64,000 nucleotides of DNA from Enterobacterales bacterium (GTDB lineage Bacteria > Pseudomonadota > Gammaproteobacteria > Enterobacterales > Kangiellaceae), in NCBI GenBank assembly GCA_030949565.1, contig JAUZSK010000060.1:58653-122652 (forward strand), written 5' to 3'. Below are positions 46,586 through 57,374 of this stretch, piece after piece. The notes under the pieces are model-generated. The model ran no database searches. It was not told the origin of the DNA and saw only the letters and a list, made by a program, of their open reading frames with translations. The position numbers and the translations under genes are program-made. Numbering within the stretch: position 1 is the stretch's first letter; each line of letters starts with the position of its first letter.

Positions 46586-48013
46586 TTAATTAAGAAAAAT
46601 CTTGTAGATCAACTTATGGATCAATTTGCCGTATGGCGGGAAGGCTGATTTAGCTGAGTAAAAGAAACCTCTTTTTAATATCGGTTTAGCTGCGCTAAAG
46701 GTTAAAAAGCCTTCTTTAGCATGATATTTTCCCATTCCAGAGGGACCAATGCCGCCAAAAGGTAAATCCTCCTGCGCCACATGGTTGACCGTATCATTAA
46801 TACTGACGCCACCGGCATGGGTGTTCATAAGTATTTGATTTTCAGTATTTTTATTTTTACTAAAAAGGTACAAAGCCAAAGGGCGTGGGCGTCGATTGAT
46901 GTAATCGATCGCTTGCGTTAGCGAATCATAGGTAACAATGGGTAGCAGTGGGCCAAATATCTCCTGTTGCATCAGCAGCATGTCATCATTAACCTCGGTT
47001 AAAAGATGTAACGGCATTAGACGCTCCTGGTCTGAGTCGCCGGAGGCTAGAGGATGAACTTTAGCACCTTTATTGATTGCATCCTGCAGCCAATTTTGCA
47101 GACGTTGATATTGTCGATCATTAACTACGCAGGTGAAGTCTCCGCAATCCAGCTTTGGGTAAAGTTGATTAAATTGTTGCTTAAAGGCGCTAATGAGATC
47201 ATCTAACTTATCTTTAGGACAAAGTACATAGTCCGGCGCAACGCAGGTTTGCCCGGCATTTAAGCATTTACCATAAAGCATTCGTTGCACCGCAAAATCA
47301 GCTGACACATCCGGTGCAATAATAGCCGGAGATTTTCCGCCAAGTTCAAGTGTTACAGGCGTCAGGTTTTTAGCTGCCGATGCCATGACTTTTTTACCAA
47401 TCTCGGTTGATCCTGTAAAAATAAGATGATCAAAGGCTAGGCCAGAAAACTGTGCTGCCATTTCTGCGTCGCCTTCAACCATGACCACCTCGTCTGGAGT
47501 AAAGGCTTGTTGGATGATGTCGTTAAGAATTCGATTGGCATAGGGTGTATATTCACTGGGCTTAATAATGGCGCGGTTACCTGCGGCAATAGCTGCTATC
47601 AGAGGCCCTAAGGATAAAAATATCGGATAATTCCATGGTGACATGATACCGATAACACCAAGCGGTTGAAACATGATACGGCTACTGGAAGGTTGAAACA
47701 TCATCGATACATGACGTTTTTGCGGCTTCATCCAATCTCTTAGATGGGCAATCGCGTGATCAATCGACATAATGGTCGGCATAATATCGGCTAATAGGGA
47801 CTCATCTTCAGAACGATGTCCAAAATCTGCGGAAACAGCCTTCACCAACTTATCTTTATGCTTTAACAGCGCACTTTTAAGTGCCTTAAGTTGCTGCTTT
47901 CTAAAAGTTTCAGTGGGAAAAGGGGCTAATAAAAAGGCATCTTTTTGTTTTCCAAGGATCTCTCCTACCTGATGAATGCTCATCGGTTGCGAGGTCGGAT
48001 TGATTGAGTCCAT
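46586..48013 (-). CDS. Aldehyde dehydrogenase, coniferyl-aldehyde dehydrogenase type
   Basis: 475 residues, short ALDH class with a hydrophobic C-terminus (LIHKLIYKIFLN) like membrane-associated fatty aldehyde dehydrogenases. Motifs: MSPWNYPIFLSLGPLIAAIAAGN, FTGSTEIGKKVM, catalytic Glu in LELGGKSP, Cys in LNAGQTCVAPDY, and NDTVNHVAQEDLPFGGIGPSGMG. It may act on coniferyl or long-chain aldehydes. Confidence 0.88.
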   Translation of the reverse strand: MDSINPTSQPMSIHQVGEILGKQKDAFLLAPFPTETFRKQQLKALKSALLKHKDKLVKAVSADFGHRSEDESLLADIMPTIMSIDHAIAHLRDWMKPQKRHVSMMFQPSSSRIMFQPLGVIGIMSPWNYPIFLSLGPLIAAIAAGNRAIIKPSEYTPYANRILNDIIQQAFTPDEVVMVEGDAEMAAQFSGLAFDHLIFTGSTEIGKKVMASAAKNLTPVTLELGGKSPAIIAPDVSADFAVQRMLYGKCLNAGQTCVAPDYVLCPKDKLDDLISAFKQQFNQLYPKLDCGDFTCVVNDRQYQRLQNWLQDAINKGAKVHPLASGDSDQERLMPLHLLTEVNDDMLLMQQEIFGPLLPIVTYDSLTQAIDYINRRPRPLALYLFSKNKNTENQILMNTHAGGVSINDTVNHVAQEDLPFGGIGPSGMGKYHAKEGFLTFSAAKPILKRGFFYSAKSAFPPYGKLIHKLIYKIFLN

Positions 48014-48035
48014 AGATGTCTACCTAGTTAAAATA

Positions 48036-48224
48036 ATGAGTCAGTTGCCTATTCTAGCAAAAATTTCAGGCCTATGTGACGGCTTTACTTCAGCGACGCT
48101 AGATAATTTGCTTTTTTTCATTCAGTCACTGCCCACAAATCAACAAAACGCGGTAGAATATGCTTCCGCAATCTACCGAATCAGGCAGACCAATCCTCCT
48201 GATTCATTAAAAATGAGTCAATAG
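48036..48224 (+). CDS. Small hypothetical protein
   Basis: 62 residues from ATG 48036, ending 8 bp before uvrD and possibly in its transcript. No family recognised; coding status rests mainly on an open, regular frame in an otherwise tight region. Confidence 0.4.
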   Translation: MSQLPILAKISGLCDGFTSATLDNLLFFIQSLPTNQQNAVEYASAIYRIRQTNPPDSLKMSQ

Positions 48225-48232
48225 AAAAGCCG

Positions 48233-50398
48233 ATGGATGTCACTTCGATATTAGAGAATTTGAATCAGGCACAGCGAGATGCCGTAACCGCTAAGCAAAA
48301 GGCGCTTTTAGTATTAGCCGGCGCGGGTTCCGGCAAAACCCGCGTATTGGTACATCGTATTGCCTGGTTAATTGCTACTGAAGGCTTATCGGCACATCAA
48401 ATAATGTCGGTGACTTTTACTAATAAAGCGGCACAAGAAATGCGCCATCGGGTGGAAGATCTGCTCGGACGCAACTAGTGGACACATGTGGATAGGGACT
48501 TTTCATGGACTTAGCCCATCGTTTACTACGAGCCCATGCCCGCGATGCGGATTTACCCGATAGCTTCCAGATATTAGATTCTGATGATCAGCTAAGAGTG
48601 ATTAAACGGGTGATGAAAGATCTTAATCTTGATTCAGATGAATGGCCGCCTAAACAAGCACAATGGTTTATTAACCATCAAAAAGATGAAGGCTTGCGCC
48701 CGAAAGATATTAATCATCGAGGCGATTTGTTTACTAGCATCCATGTCCAGGTTTATCAACATTATCAGCAGGCTTGTCAGATCGGGAGGTCTGGTAGATT
48801 TTGCGGAATTGCTGTTTAAGGCCTATGAATTAATTCGAGATAAAAATTCTTTAAGAGAGCATTATCAGCAGCGTTTTAGACATATGCTAGTGGATGAATT
48901 TCAGGATACCAATGGCATTCAGTATGCTTGGATAAAACTTTTAACTTCCAGTGACTGCCATATCACAATTGTTGGTGATGATGATCAATCTATTTATGGT
49001 TGGCGCGGCGCGAAAATTGAAAATATTCAACGTTTTCAAACAGATTATAAGGATTGTCGATTAATTCGACTGGAGCAAAACTACCGGTCCACCGCCAATA
49101 TTTTAAAAGCGGCTAACGCGGTGATTGCCAATAACCAAGACCGAATGGGTAAAAACCTTTGGACCGAAGACAACCAAGGTGAAGCTATCGCAATTTATGC
49201 GGCGTTTAACGAGCAAGAAGAAGCACGCTTTATTGCCGGAAGAATCACTGATTGGAGTGAACAAGGCCATTCTTACAAGGAGTGTGCCATTTTATATCGT
49301 TCCAACGCACAATCACGGGTTTTAGAAGAATTTCTTTTGCAAAAACAGATACCTTACCGAATTTATGGTGGCTTAAAGTTCTTCGAAAGAGCTGAAGTAA
49401 AAAGCACTTTAGCCTATCTTAGGTTAATGTATAACCATCAAGATGATGCCGCATTTGAGCGAATTATTAATCTGCCGACTCGCGGACTTGGAGCCAAAAG
49501 TATTGATAAAATTCGGATGCTGGCCAGAGATAACGGCTCAACTTTATGGCAAGCTAGTCAGCAATTGATCCAAAACTCACAACTACCGGCTAGAGCTTGT
49601 TCCTCATTGGCAGGATTTCTACAACTAGTTGAAGCAGCTTTTGAAGATCTGCATGAACTGCCGCTTTCGGAGCAGATCCAATTAATGATTGAAATATCTC
49701 AACTGGATAGCATGTATGCTAAAGAAAAAGGCGAGAAAGCTCTCGCCAGAAAGGAAAACCTAGCAGAACTGGCCAATGCAGCCCGAGAATTTGATGCTGA
49801 TGATTATCCCGATCTGTCCCCCATGACTGCCTTTTTAGCTCATGCGTCGCTTGAAGCCGGCGATAATCAAGCAGAGCAATATCAAGACTGCGTGCAATTG
49901 ATGACTTTGCACTCGGCCAAAGGCTTAGAATTTCCTTTGGTGTTTATTGCGGGTATGGAAGAAAAGCTATTTCCCCACATGATGTCAATGGACGAGCCTG
50001 AAAAGCTAGAGGAGGAGCGACGACTGGCCTATGTGGGAATCACGCGTGCCATGAAAAAGTTGTATTTAATCTATTGTGAAAAACGCCGTCTTTATGGCAA
50101 AGAAACCTACCCCTCCGTGTCGCGTTTTATTAAAGAGATCCCGAATGAACTTAAGCAGGATATTCGGTTAAATAATCAAGTCACACAAGCGGTATTTTCA
50201 ACTCAACAAAGTCAGGCATCTGATCCGGGCAGTGACAATCAGTTCTCGTTAGGACAAATGGTCGAGCATCCCACCTATGGTTGTGGCGTCATTCTTAATT
50301 GTGAAGGCTCAGATAATCAGGCGCGAGTGCAGGTCAATTTTGATTCAGTCGGTAGTAAATGGCTTATGTTAGCCTACGCCAAGCTTTCCGCGGCCTAA
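48233..50398 (+). CDS. uvrD: DNA helicase II UvrD, three single-base frameshifts
   Basis: Superfamily I 3'-5' helicase for excision and mismatch repair. Four frame segments align end to end with E. coli UvrD (about 720 residues): Q motif LNQAQRDAV, Walker A AGAGSGKTRVL, GTFHGLAHRLLRAH, Walker B LVDEFQDTNGIQY, GDDDQSIYGWRGA, RLEQNYRST, TLHSAKGLEFPLVFIAGMEE and YVGITRAMKKL. Dropping one base near 48470, 48510 and 48781 restores one frame. Three independent losses in an otherwise perfectly conserved repair gene point to base-call errors. Confidence 0.9.
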
Positions 50399-50412
50399 AA
50401 AGACAAAAAAAA

Positions 50413-50435
50413 GCCCCAAAACATTGCTTTGGGGC
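50413..50435 (-). terminator. Intrinsic terminator for leftward transcription
   Basis: GCCCCAAA / TTTGGGGC hairpin; read on the minus strand it is followed by a long T-run. It would stop leftward transcripts (from folM) before they enter uvrD. The remaining gap to 50787 is AT-rich with no gene seen. Confidence 0.6.
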
Positions 50436-50787
50436 GACACAGAACTTGGCTTGGGGAAACCAATTCCTAATCCCGCATAAATTAGGAGGGGTAGCGGGAG
50501 ATGCTTTGGCATCTATTAAGTAAGACGTGCCAAAGTCGAATAAGTTGCAGCCAATATTTCAAAAAATGTAAATAAATGTTAACAATAAGAAGAGCCTTAT
50601 GGGTGTAGAATAAATCACATTGAAAAAAATTAGAAAAAAGGGCAGAATATTTTTAAAAAGATTAATGTTAGATTTAATAGTGCCGCAGTCGCAATTGAAC
50701 ATTAAATTTAAGTTGAATGATTGAATATTGAGTTTAACCTTAATTTGCCCTATAGTGGCTGTCTATTATTGTTATTTTTGAGGTAAT

Positions 50788-51277
50788 ATGTACTACTACT
50801 TGTCTATTGGTACTAATATTTCACCGGAAGTTAATGCCGTTAAAATCGTGCAGCTATTGTGTAAGATTTTTGGCCAGATGGTGTTGTATCCTTTTATTCG
50901 AACTTCGCCAGTGGATATTCAATCGGAAAATCTTTTTCTTAATTCGGTTGCGATCATTAAAACGCGATTTAGAGCAGACAGCATTAAAAACAATGCTGGA
51001 TGGGATAGAGTTGAGCTTGGGTCGGGATAAAACCGATCCGCTTTCAGCAAGCAAAGACCGGACGGCGGATATTGATATTCTTCACCGTTGCACAAGGTTT
51101 AATCTAACCGCTGAAATTGCAGATGATATTCCTTATATTTGCCGAGTTTTAGCTTTAAAACCAGCAGTCAATTTACAGCATTCCGGTTTACCAGCTATTG
51201 ATGGACCGACCACCATCAACATTGATAGTGATTCCGGTCAAATAGTCATTGCTACGGATAAACTCAATTGTCTTTAG
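50788..51277 (+). CDS. folK: FolK-like pterin pyrophosphokinase, one frameshift
   Basis: About 162 residues after dropping one base near 50964. HPPK features: LSIGTNISPEVNAVKIVQLL, TSPVDIQSENLFLNSVAIIKT, IELSLGRDK and the metal-binding RTADIDIL. It transfers pyrophosphate from ATP to 6-hydroxymethyl-7,8-dihydropterin. ATG 50788 follows GAGGT. Its 3' end overlaps the convergent folM by 90 bp. It may be a second FolK serving a pterin cofactor route rather than folate. Confidence 0.75.
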
Positions 51278-51898
51278 GATCGATTCAAACCCGCCCTCTT
51301 GTTTGATGATGGCCTGTGCCATTATATCCTGTTTTTGCTGCTCCGAATGAGAGTCTAAAAATTTAATGGGACCTGGAGCAATGCTATTGACGCGAATCAA
51401 TCCAGCGTAGCGTTTTGCCAGTCCCATGCTTAAATTACTCATTCCCGCCTTACTGGAACAATAAAGCGCATGTTCAGTTTTGGGCTGGGTGCTATAGATA
51501 TCGGTAATATTTATGACCACACCGGCATTTCCTTTTTGTTTTAATAGCGGCGATAGCTGTGAGGTTAAACATAGAGGAAATAACATATGAGTGTTAAACG
51601 ATTGGGTAAACAATGCTCCCTCGTCAGATTGTTGAGTGTCTTTAAAAAAAGCTGAAGCATTATTAACTAGTAACTCAATGCTGGTTTCGCTTTGCGCAAT
51701 CTTTTCAGCGGCATTAATAGCTGCTTGCTCAGAATATTGATCAATTTCAATAATAGTCAATTGATCAGAATTGATATTAAGCAGTTGCTCAGAGGATTTT
51801 CGAGTGACCGCGAAAACCTTATCACCTTGAGCAATGTAGTGCTGCACTAAAAACAGTCCAAGCCGCTGACTGCTGCCTGTAATTACGATCGATGCCAT
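51188..51898 (-). CDS. folM: Dihydromonapterin reductase-like SDR
   Basis: 236 residues. SDR with ITGSSQRLGLFLVQHY (N-terminal, the GxSQRLG variant used by FolM), NNASAFF, NITDIYSTQPKTEHALYCSSKAGM with the Tyr-x3-Lys pair, and GGRSINSW at the end. It reduces dihydromonapterin or dihydrofolate. Convergent with and overlapping the FolK-like gene. Confidence 0.85.
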   Translation of the reverse strand: MASIVITGSSQRLGLFLVQHYIAQGDKVFAVTRKSSEQLLNINSDQLTIIEIDQYSEQAAINAAEKIAQSETSIELLVNNASAFFKDTQQSDEGALFTQSFNTHMLFPLCLTSQLSPLLKQKGNAGVVINITDIYSTQPKTEHALYCSSKAGMSNLSMGLAKRYAGLIRVNSIAPGPIKFLDSHSEQQKQDIMAQAIIKQEGGFESILKTIEFIRSNDYLTGITINVDGGRSINSW

Positions 51899-51998
51899 TA
51901 AACAGCCTCATTGATTGGTTAGGCTAAGATTCGTTCCACTTTATTATAAATATCGGCAAACTGCAATTTTGAAGGATATCTTAAAGTCACAATGAATT

Positions 51999-52050
51999 AC
52001 CATGTATATTGCGATATAGTTGTTGCTATGCTATATTGCTATCACGATAT
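51999..52050. promoter_or_regulatory. Repeated AT-rich operator upstream of the 52-54 kb operon
   Basis: Three half-sites in alternating orientation: TATTGCGATATAG (52007), CTATATTG (52031) and CGATATAG (52045). The first, with its flank ACCATGTATATTGCGATATAGT, is nearly identical to the site at 59023. It lies 18-69 bases before the start codon at 52068. Confidence 0.65.
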
Positions 52051-52067
52051 AGATAGTAAATAAACCT

Positions 52068-52590
52068 ATGATAAATCTCAATATTTTAGATCGTGTTGCC
52101 AATACCCTAAGAGACCTAGATCATTCTATGACTCGGCAAAAGTTATATGGCTTTGATAATATCGATTGTAATCTGATGGATGTACTAATGGAACCCGGTG
52201 GAATTGTCGGTGCTTTTCTATACCCTTAACTTAATCTGTATGGAATGGTATCCACCGATGAGTTTTGCACCGATGAAAATTGAACCTAATATGATTCATC
52301 TGGATAAACTCGCGGTCACTATTACACCTGTAAAAAGCAAAGATGATCTCTATGGAATCAACCTGCTGCAACCTTCCACCGTGGACGCTCTTATTTACGC
52401 CACGCTTGACCGCTTATTTGAACCGGTTCTCGCACCGCATAGCGATAAAATGATAGGCGTTAGATATAAAGGATGCCCGGTATACTTTGACAAGTCATTA
52501 CAGATCCAAATTCCACCTTCAAATATTGCGATTGCACATGCTTTTTTGCCAACTTATGGGAAAAAGCTCCAGCCAATTTATAGCGGCTGA
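52068..52590 (+). CDS. Unknown protein, one frameshift
   Basis: From ATG 52068 the frame breaks near 52187; dropping one A gives a continuous protein of 173 residues (LMDVLWNPVELSVLFYTLNL at the join). The N-terminal part is helical, the middle is hydrophobic, and a later segment looks beta-rich. I recognise no family. It is first of three rightward genes and directly downstream of the operator repeats. Confidence 0.5.
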
Positions 52591-52625
52591 AAAATTAGTG
52601 CTTAAACTGCAACGTCTTGCTCAAA

Positions 52626-53418
52626 ATGGTTAGTAAACGACTGGCCATGTGTTTAATTGCTACGCTAATTTTCCCCTGTGCTCAGGCGCAAGTGATACCA
52701 ATATTTGATCCTTCTAATTTTCAGCAACAGGTTCTGGGTTACATTAAATTTATTGAACAAAATAGCAAACAAATTATTTATAATGAGGCAAGTAAAAGAC
52801 TCAAACAATCCAATTTTAAAAAGCAATTCAAGCATTCAGATAATCGTAGTGCGGCTTTAGTCAAAGGCTTGTCTGAAGCAAAGGTCGAGGCGGCCAACCG
52901 TGTTATCGCCACTCACTATAGCAGTGTCAAAAATGCTTGCGACATTGAAGCAATTAATCAATCCGTTAATCAAATAACGGATGAACCCTCATTACCACTT
53001 AAAGAACAAGACAAAAACAACCTGAAAAGTAAAATACAATCTTTTGTGGAGCAAGATATCTTTGATAAAAAATACCCCTAAGTTACAAGATAATATGCCG
53101 CCGCGGTTTATTTCTCAGGTCAGCCAGACAAATTTCTATTTAGATGAGTTGAGCGCCGCTTTGCGCGCCGAGTTAACGCGTAGTATTAAGCAACAGAATA
53201 AAAAATATCAAAAACGAATTAGTCAGACCTTTATTTATTTTATTAAAAACAATGTACTTCTTATCACTTTAGGCAATGTGGTGACTCAAAAGCGATATCT
53301 AGTTATCCAGCGGAGTATGCAATTACTTAATCGTTACTACGCTTATCGAATATCGATAAATCAGAGATTATTAATCGCTTTAGCGATTCAGTTATATTTA
53401 GAAAAATTTAAGCTTTAA
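52626..53418 (+). CDS. Secreted VirB5/TrbJ-like protein (copy 1), one frameshift
   Basis: About 263 residues after dropping one A in the six-A run at 53067-53072. Signal peptide (about 1-22, ending AQAQ), then IPIFDPSNFQQQVLGYIKFIEQ, the opening seen in conjugation proteins of the VirB5/TrbJ kind. It is a clear paralogue of the protein at 57982: both share the F-D-x-x-N-x-Q-Q start, a GLSEAKVEAANRVIATHY / AMSEVEVQVANRLIATKY block, an NACD motif and a similar C-terminal helix. Probably periplasmic. Confidence 0.6.
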
Positions 53419-53471
53419 GATTCTTATTATTATCACTTGATAATATAGATCATTAACCGGAGGCATATTTT

Positions 53472-54302
53472 GTGAAACCCAAGCAACCGAGCAATAGTAA
53501 TAAAGTTATGATTTCTATTAGTAACCAACAGTTCCAAAGTTTAAAAACTAAGGGTGTTCAAGTGGTTAGTAAGAGTGAAATCAACTTAACGGTTTATACC
53601 AACCCTCAAGTGGGCGGGCAATATAAAAATCACTTGCTTAATGAAGCCAACTTCAAAGGTAATAAAATTCAACCGAAAATTAACGAACTAGCAAGCAAAA
53701 GCAGTCAGAATTTAAAGACTGATATTGCTGCTTGTAAACCCTTTGAGATGAAATTACCTGACAATCTGGTAAATACTACAAATTCGCTACAAACTAAAAA
53801 TAAAGCGCCTCAGTACCAGTTGCTTCTCGAAGGTAAAAAACCATATCTTTATAACAATCAGCCAGGTCGTTGGTCACAACCTTTAGCTCAACGAGTAGAG
53901 CATCAGCTCAAAAGCATTAAAACACATCTTAAGAACGCAACGGATTTAAAGCAAACCAAACAACAGCGCGCGACTTCTTGGGAAGGGTGTAAAAAACAAA
54001 TTGATAGCCTTAAATCGAGTTTGTCAGCTAATCCTAAGAACCGCGATCCAAACAAACTAAGCCAGCAGGCCAATGTATCAATCAAGGTCAATGCCTATTT
54101 ATTCAAAGGCGAAAATTCGGTTCAGAATGACCTGGCTAAATATTGGAAAAAAAATGGCGATAAATTTGAATCATCGGATAACAAAGGGATGCAAGGTGTA
54201 GCCCTTAATATAGACAAATTAAAGGAGAATATGGAAATTTTGATTAAGCAGATTGAAAAGCTAATACAGACCATTCAGAAATTGATTGCACCTAAAGCTT
54301 AG
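53472..54302 (+). CDS. Lys/Gln/Asn-rich protein, unknown function
   Basis: 276 residues from a GTG start with an excellent GGAGG nine bases upstream. Polar throughout, no signal peptide or membrane segment, a single mid-protein Cys pair, and a C-terminal amphipathic coiled coil (MEILIKQIEKLIQTIQKLI). Could be a cytoplasmic scaffold or substrate of the neighbouring membrane system, but nothing in the sequence shows this. Convergent with the TraX-like gene, 1 bp apart. Confidence 0.6.
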   Translation: MKPKQPSNSNKVMISISNQQFQSLKTKGVQVVSKSEINLTVYTNPQVGGQYKNHLLNEANFKGNKIQPKINELASKSSQNLKTDIAACKPFEMKLPDNLVNTTNSLQTKNKAPQYQLLLEGKKPYLYNNQPGRWSQPLAQRVEHQLKSIKTHLKNATDLKQTKQQRATSWEGCKKQIDSLKSSLSANPKNRDPNKLSQQANVSIKVNAYLFKGENSVQNDLAKYWKKNGDKFESSDNKGMQGVALNIDKLKENMEILIKQIEKLIQTIQKLIAPKA

Positions 54303-54303
54303 T

Positions 54304-54876
54304 CTATTCACGGTTTGAGTTTTTATAGCTCGAATAACTTAGCAGATTCAGGGCTTTTTGGTAATCTAAAGAGGCTGGAAAAAAAGACCAAGGATCGACT
54401 TTTAATTGCTCAAACCATTGGTGGATATTAACCACCTTTTCATGATAAATCATCCATAACTCTTTTGAGCTAATAATCATCAGATTGACGCCTATTAGCA
54501 TAGAGAGCAATGTACCGACAATGCTCGTAAGGAGCAATGTTTCTCCACCAATTCTGCTACCAATAAGGTAAAGTAATTCAAACAAAGAAACAATAAAAGC
54601 GACCAGACAAAGGTAGAATAAAATGCTGATATTGCGGTAGGCTTTCATTACATTTTTCGCACTTGAAAATTCCATTCTAGCGGAATACTCCGGCCAAGTG
54701 AGTTGGCGACCTTTGCCTAATTGTCTTATGGACTGAGAGGTGCTAGCTATCCAGTTTTTACTTTCCTTGATACTGATTGGTTGGGCTAGGCTTTGTTTGA
54801 AGTAGGTTTTTACCGCTACCGTCCGAGATTTGATGAATCCCTTTTTTACCACTGTCTTATTATCTTTATCGGTCAT
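54304..54876 (-). CDS. TraX-like membrane protein (I-type conjugation)
   Basis: 190 residues with two membrane helices (about 83-103 and 112-134). A gene of nearly the same size, traX, follows traY in IncI plasmids such as R64, and here the gene follows the DotA/TraY gene by 2 bp. The call is by size, topology and order, since the sequence family is not recognised directly. Cytoplasmic ends hold a WFEQLKVDPWSFFPASLDYQKAL tail. Confidence 0.5.
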   Translation of the reverse strand: MTDKDNKTVVKKGFIKSRTVAVKTYFKQSLAQPISIKESKNWIASTSQSIRQLGKGRQLTWPEYSARMEFSSAKNVMKAYRNISILFYLCLVAFIVSLFELLYLIGSRIGGETLLLTSIVGTLLSMLIGVNLMIISSKELWMIYHEKVVNIHQWFEQLKVDPWSFFPASLDYQKALNLLSYSSYKNSNRE

Positions 54877-54878
54877 AA

Positions 54879-57338
54879 TTATTCCTTTTTGTTTTCGCTT
54901 TCGTTAGTTCCAATATGTTCCGACATAGCGGCACTAAAGCTATCGGCATTAGGGCTCAATTCATTATACGGATCGTCTGAATACTGGTCACCAAATGTTG
55001 CACCAGACATGCTTAATGTTTGGAAAATGCGTCTTGGAATAGTATGCATCACTGAAAAACTATACCGAAATATCAGTATCATACTGGTACTGGCAATTAT
55101 CAAAAGAGCGAATGGTTCGAAGAGATTTGATAAGACGCCGCCAACACTATCTAATGAATTGCGTATGGATTGAATTCCAATAGCACGCCAGAAAATTTCG
55201 TTAAATAGGGCTAGGGATACCTTCGCTAGGGCGATGGCTGCAAACAAAGCAAATAGTTTTATGGTTGGGCTTAAAATTACTTCTATTAGGATTTGTATAA
55301 TTTTGCTCTTCTTTTGTAATATCCCACCTTGGCTTGGGGTAACGGCCAATACTAGAGCAAAAGGTAGTGCGATATAGGCGAGAAGGATGGTGATGATCCA
55401 TGAAAGAATGCCCATTATCCAATGGATCACCGGTAAAATCGGTAGTACGTAGCTCAATATATAGCCAAAGGATAAGAAGGCGATAATCACCAACATCAAT
55501 CCTGTTACCAATGGTTTTAATGCCGATGCAATATATGAAAACATCCAAACTAAAGGGCCTATAGCATTTTTATCCAGGGCATTGACGGTTCCATCTGCAA
55601 AAACCCAAACTAATTTTAATATTCCGATAGATCCTAACATACGCTGCCCTATGGAGTTGATATAGGTTAATGGCTCTTGCGGATTGGATAGGCCGTATTT
55701 TTCGGGTTCGTCCCAGATGTAATTAACCATGAGATGATTAGCGTAACTAACACTTGATGCGCTAGACTGTTGACAGGCTGATGACTCTTGCCCTTTAATG
55801 CCGCATTGGTTGTCTTGCATTACTCTAGCAGAACGAGCAAAATATTTTTCAGCACCGATACTACTTTTAATGTTGCCATCAGTAATTGATGAAATCGTAA
55901 AGCGTTTAAATGCCGGCCAGGAGGTCATTAAAAAAATATTTGAATCACATGTTTTTTCTACTCCAACCCAACTATTGAAGGTATCAATTATGTCTGTTAA
56001 CAAACTGTCAGTGGCACAGACATTATTTGCTCTATTGGTTAAGTGTATTTCAACTACTTTACTTTTTAACTCTGCTAAAATAGAGCCCATTCGAGATATT
56101 TCCAAGCCCCAAATACCTGCATGGATCCATCCTTTTTCTAGCATCAAGTTGGTTATCGTTTTCTTGGTATTGTTATCGAAAGCAATGGAATGATTTGAGA
56201 TGCTATTAAAAAAGGTTACACCAGATGTATAGATGTCGTTAGCAATAGGGATCGCCACAGTTTTCTTAATTGAAATATTGGAATCACTCGTATTATTTAA
56301 GCTGTTAGAAAAAAACTGAGCGGCCGCTTTACCTTTGTTACCCTGCTTTAAGGACTGGTATAGTATTTTTACAGCATTATCATGTGTATCTTCTACCAGT
56401 TTTACTATATTCTTTCTTATTTTTTTATAGGCCTGTATTCTTAAATCAAGCTTAATTTCATTTAAGTCCCTTGATGTCACATTCTTAGCTGTTTTAGACA
56501 GTTTCTTTTGGCGGTTTTTTGTATCTTTAAGATCGATAGTGGGAATAGCAATTACCCCACATACATGATCTTCCCCACCAAATAATATTTGGTTGGCATA
56601 GACCTTTACCTTCTCAGGCGGCTGATCATTTAAAGAAACTAGTTTTTCTTCAGCTTTATTGATGTTACTTAAAGCTTTAGTGAATTCATCATAAGATGCA
56701 AAGGGAATTGTTTTGGTTACAGAATTAGCGCTGTATCGAATGGCATATAAATTTTTGAAGGGTCTATTGGCTTTTTTATGGCGGCCACCAGATAAAATCT
56801 TTTCATTAGTAACGTCTTCTTCCCAAGTATCGATAGCGGCTAAGGTACAAAGGTTAGCTTCCACCAAATCTAAAACCGGATTTAAATGACCAATGGTGGT
56901 ACTACTCGATATTCCTTGTTTGGTAAAAAATAATACCGTTTTTTTATACAGTGCATCGGCAACATCGCTTCCGGCGACAGCGAGTTTTAAAACTAATAAT
57001 TGTGCACCGGAAACCTGACCTTGGTAGTTGCTATCTTTAGAGAGCATTCCTAGGTTGACTGGCATAACCATTGAGAGGGCTAGTGTGACGCTGACGATAG
57101 TGCTAGCGCCTGACCAGCCTTCACCAAAAAATGTTCCTTTGACAGCCGCATTAACAGTACCGCCGAAAGCAAATAATCCGGTGATGATCGCCGCAAAAAG
57201 CATGGCTAGAATATTAACTCCAGATAGCAGTTCGGCGAGTATCGAAATATTTCCGCTACCTGAGTTGGTAAAGAACGCCGACGACCAGGTGCCGAAAAGC
57301 ATATCCAGTATTCTTAGTATTAGATCATGTGATCCCAT
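54879..57338 (-). CDS. DotA/TraY-family membrane protein
   Basis: 819 residues. N-terminal helices (about 32-57 and 73-97) contain LAELLSGVNILAMLFAAIITGLFAFGGTVNAAVKGTFFGEGW. A long soluble, Cys-containing middle (about 130-530) follows, then a cluster of four to six helices (about 575-790) with LPVIHWIMGILSWIITILLAYIALPFALVLAVTP. This layout and the helix sequences fit DotA of Dot/Icm systems and TraY of IncI plasmids. It is an inner-membrane component of a type IVB secretion or conjugation machine. No ATPase is nearby. Confidence 0.72.
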   Translation of the reverse strand: MGSHDLILRILDMLFGTWSSAFFTNSGSGNISILAELLSGVNILAMLFAAIITGLFAFGGTVNAAVKGTFFGEGWSGASTIVSVTLALSMVMPVNLGMLSKDSNYQGQVSGAQLLVLKLAVAGSDVADALYKKTVLFFTKQGISSSTTIGHLNPVLDLVEANLCTLAAIDTWEEDVTNEKILSGGRHKKANRPFKNLYAIRYSANSVTKTIPFASYDEFTKALSNINKAEEKLVSLNDQPPEKVKVYANQILFGGEDHVCGVIAIPTIDLKDTKNRQKKLSKTAKNVTSRDLNEIKLDLRIQAYKKIRKNIVKLVEDTHDNAVKILYQSLKQGNKGKAAAQFFSNSLNNTSDSNISIKKTVAIPIANDIYTSGVTFFNSISNHSIAFDNNTKKTITNLMLEKGWIHAGIWGLEISRMGSILAELKSKVVEIHLTNRANNVCATDSLLTDIIDTFNSWVGVEKTCDSNIFLMTSWPAFKRFTISSITDGNIKSSIGAEKYFARSARVMQDNQCGIKGQESSACQQSSASSVSYANHLMVNYIWDEPEKYGLSNPQEPLTYINSIGQRMLGSIGILKLVWVFADGTVNALDKNAIGPLVWMFSYIASALKPLVTGLMLVIIAFLSFGYILSYVLPILPVIHWIMGILSWIITILLAYIALPFALVLAVTPSQGGILQKKSKIIQILIEVILSPTIKLFALFAAIALAKVSLALFNEIFWRAIGIQSIRNSLDSVGGVLSNLFEPFALLIIASTSMILIFRYSFSVMHTIPRRIFQTLSMSGATFGDQYSDDPYNELSPNADSFSAAMSEHIGTNESENKKE

Positions 57339-57374
57339 TTGTTTATCCTAGACGGGCTTTACATTGCCGCATCA

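Noticed and set aside
30000..51000. tRNA or rRNA genes in the core region
   Set aside because: No cloverleaf with a GTTCRA loop and CCA-ready stem, and no rRNA-like sequence, was found by eye; a tRNAscan run would settle it.
55798..56193. Plus-strand frame of 131 codons
   Set aside because: Antisense to the DotA/TraY-like gene, no start signal.
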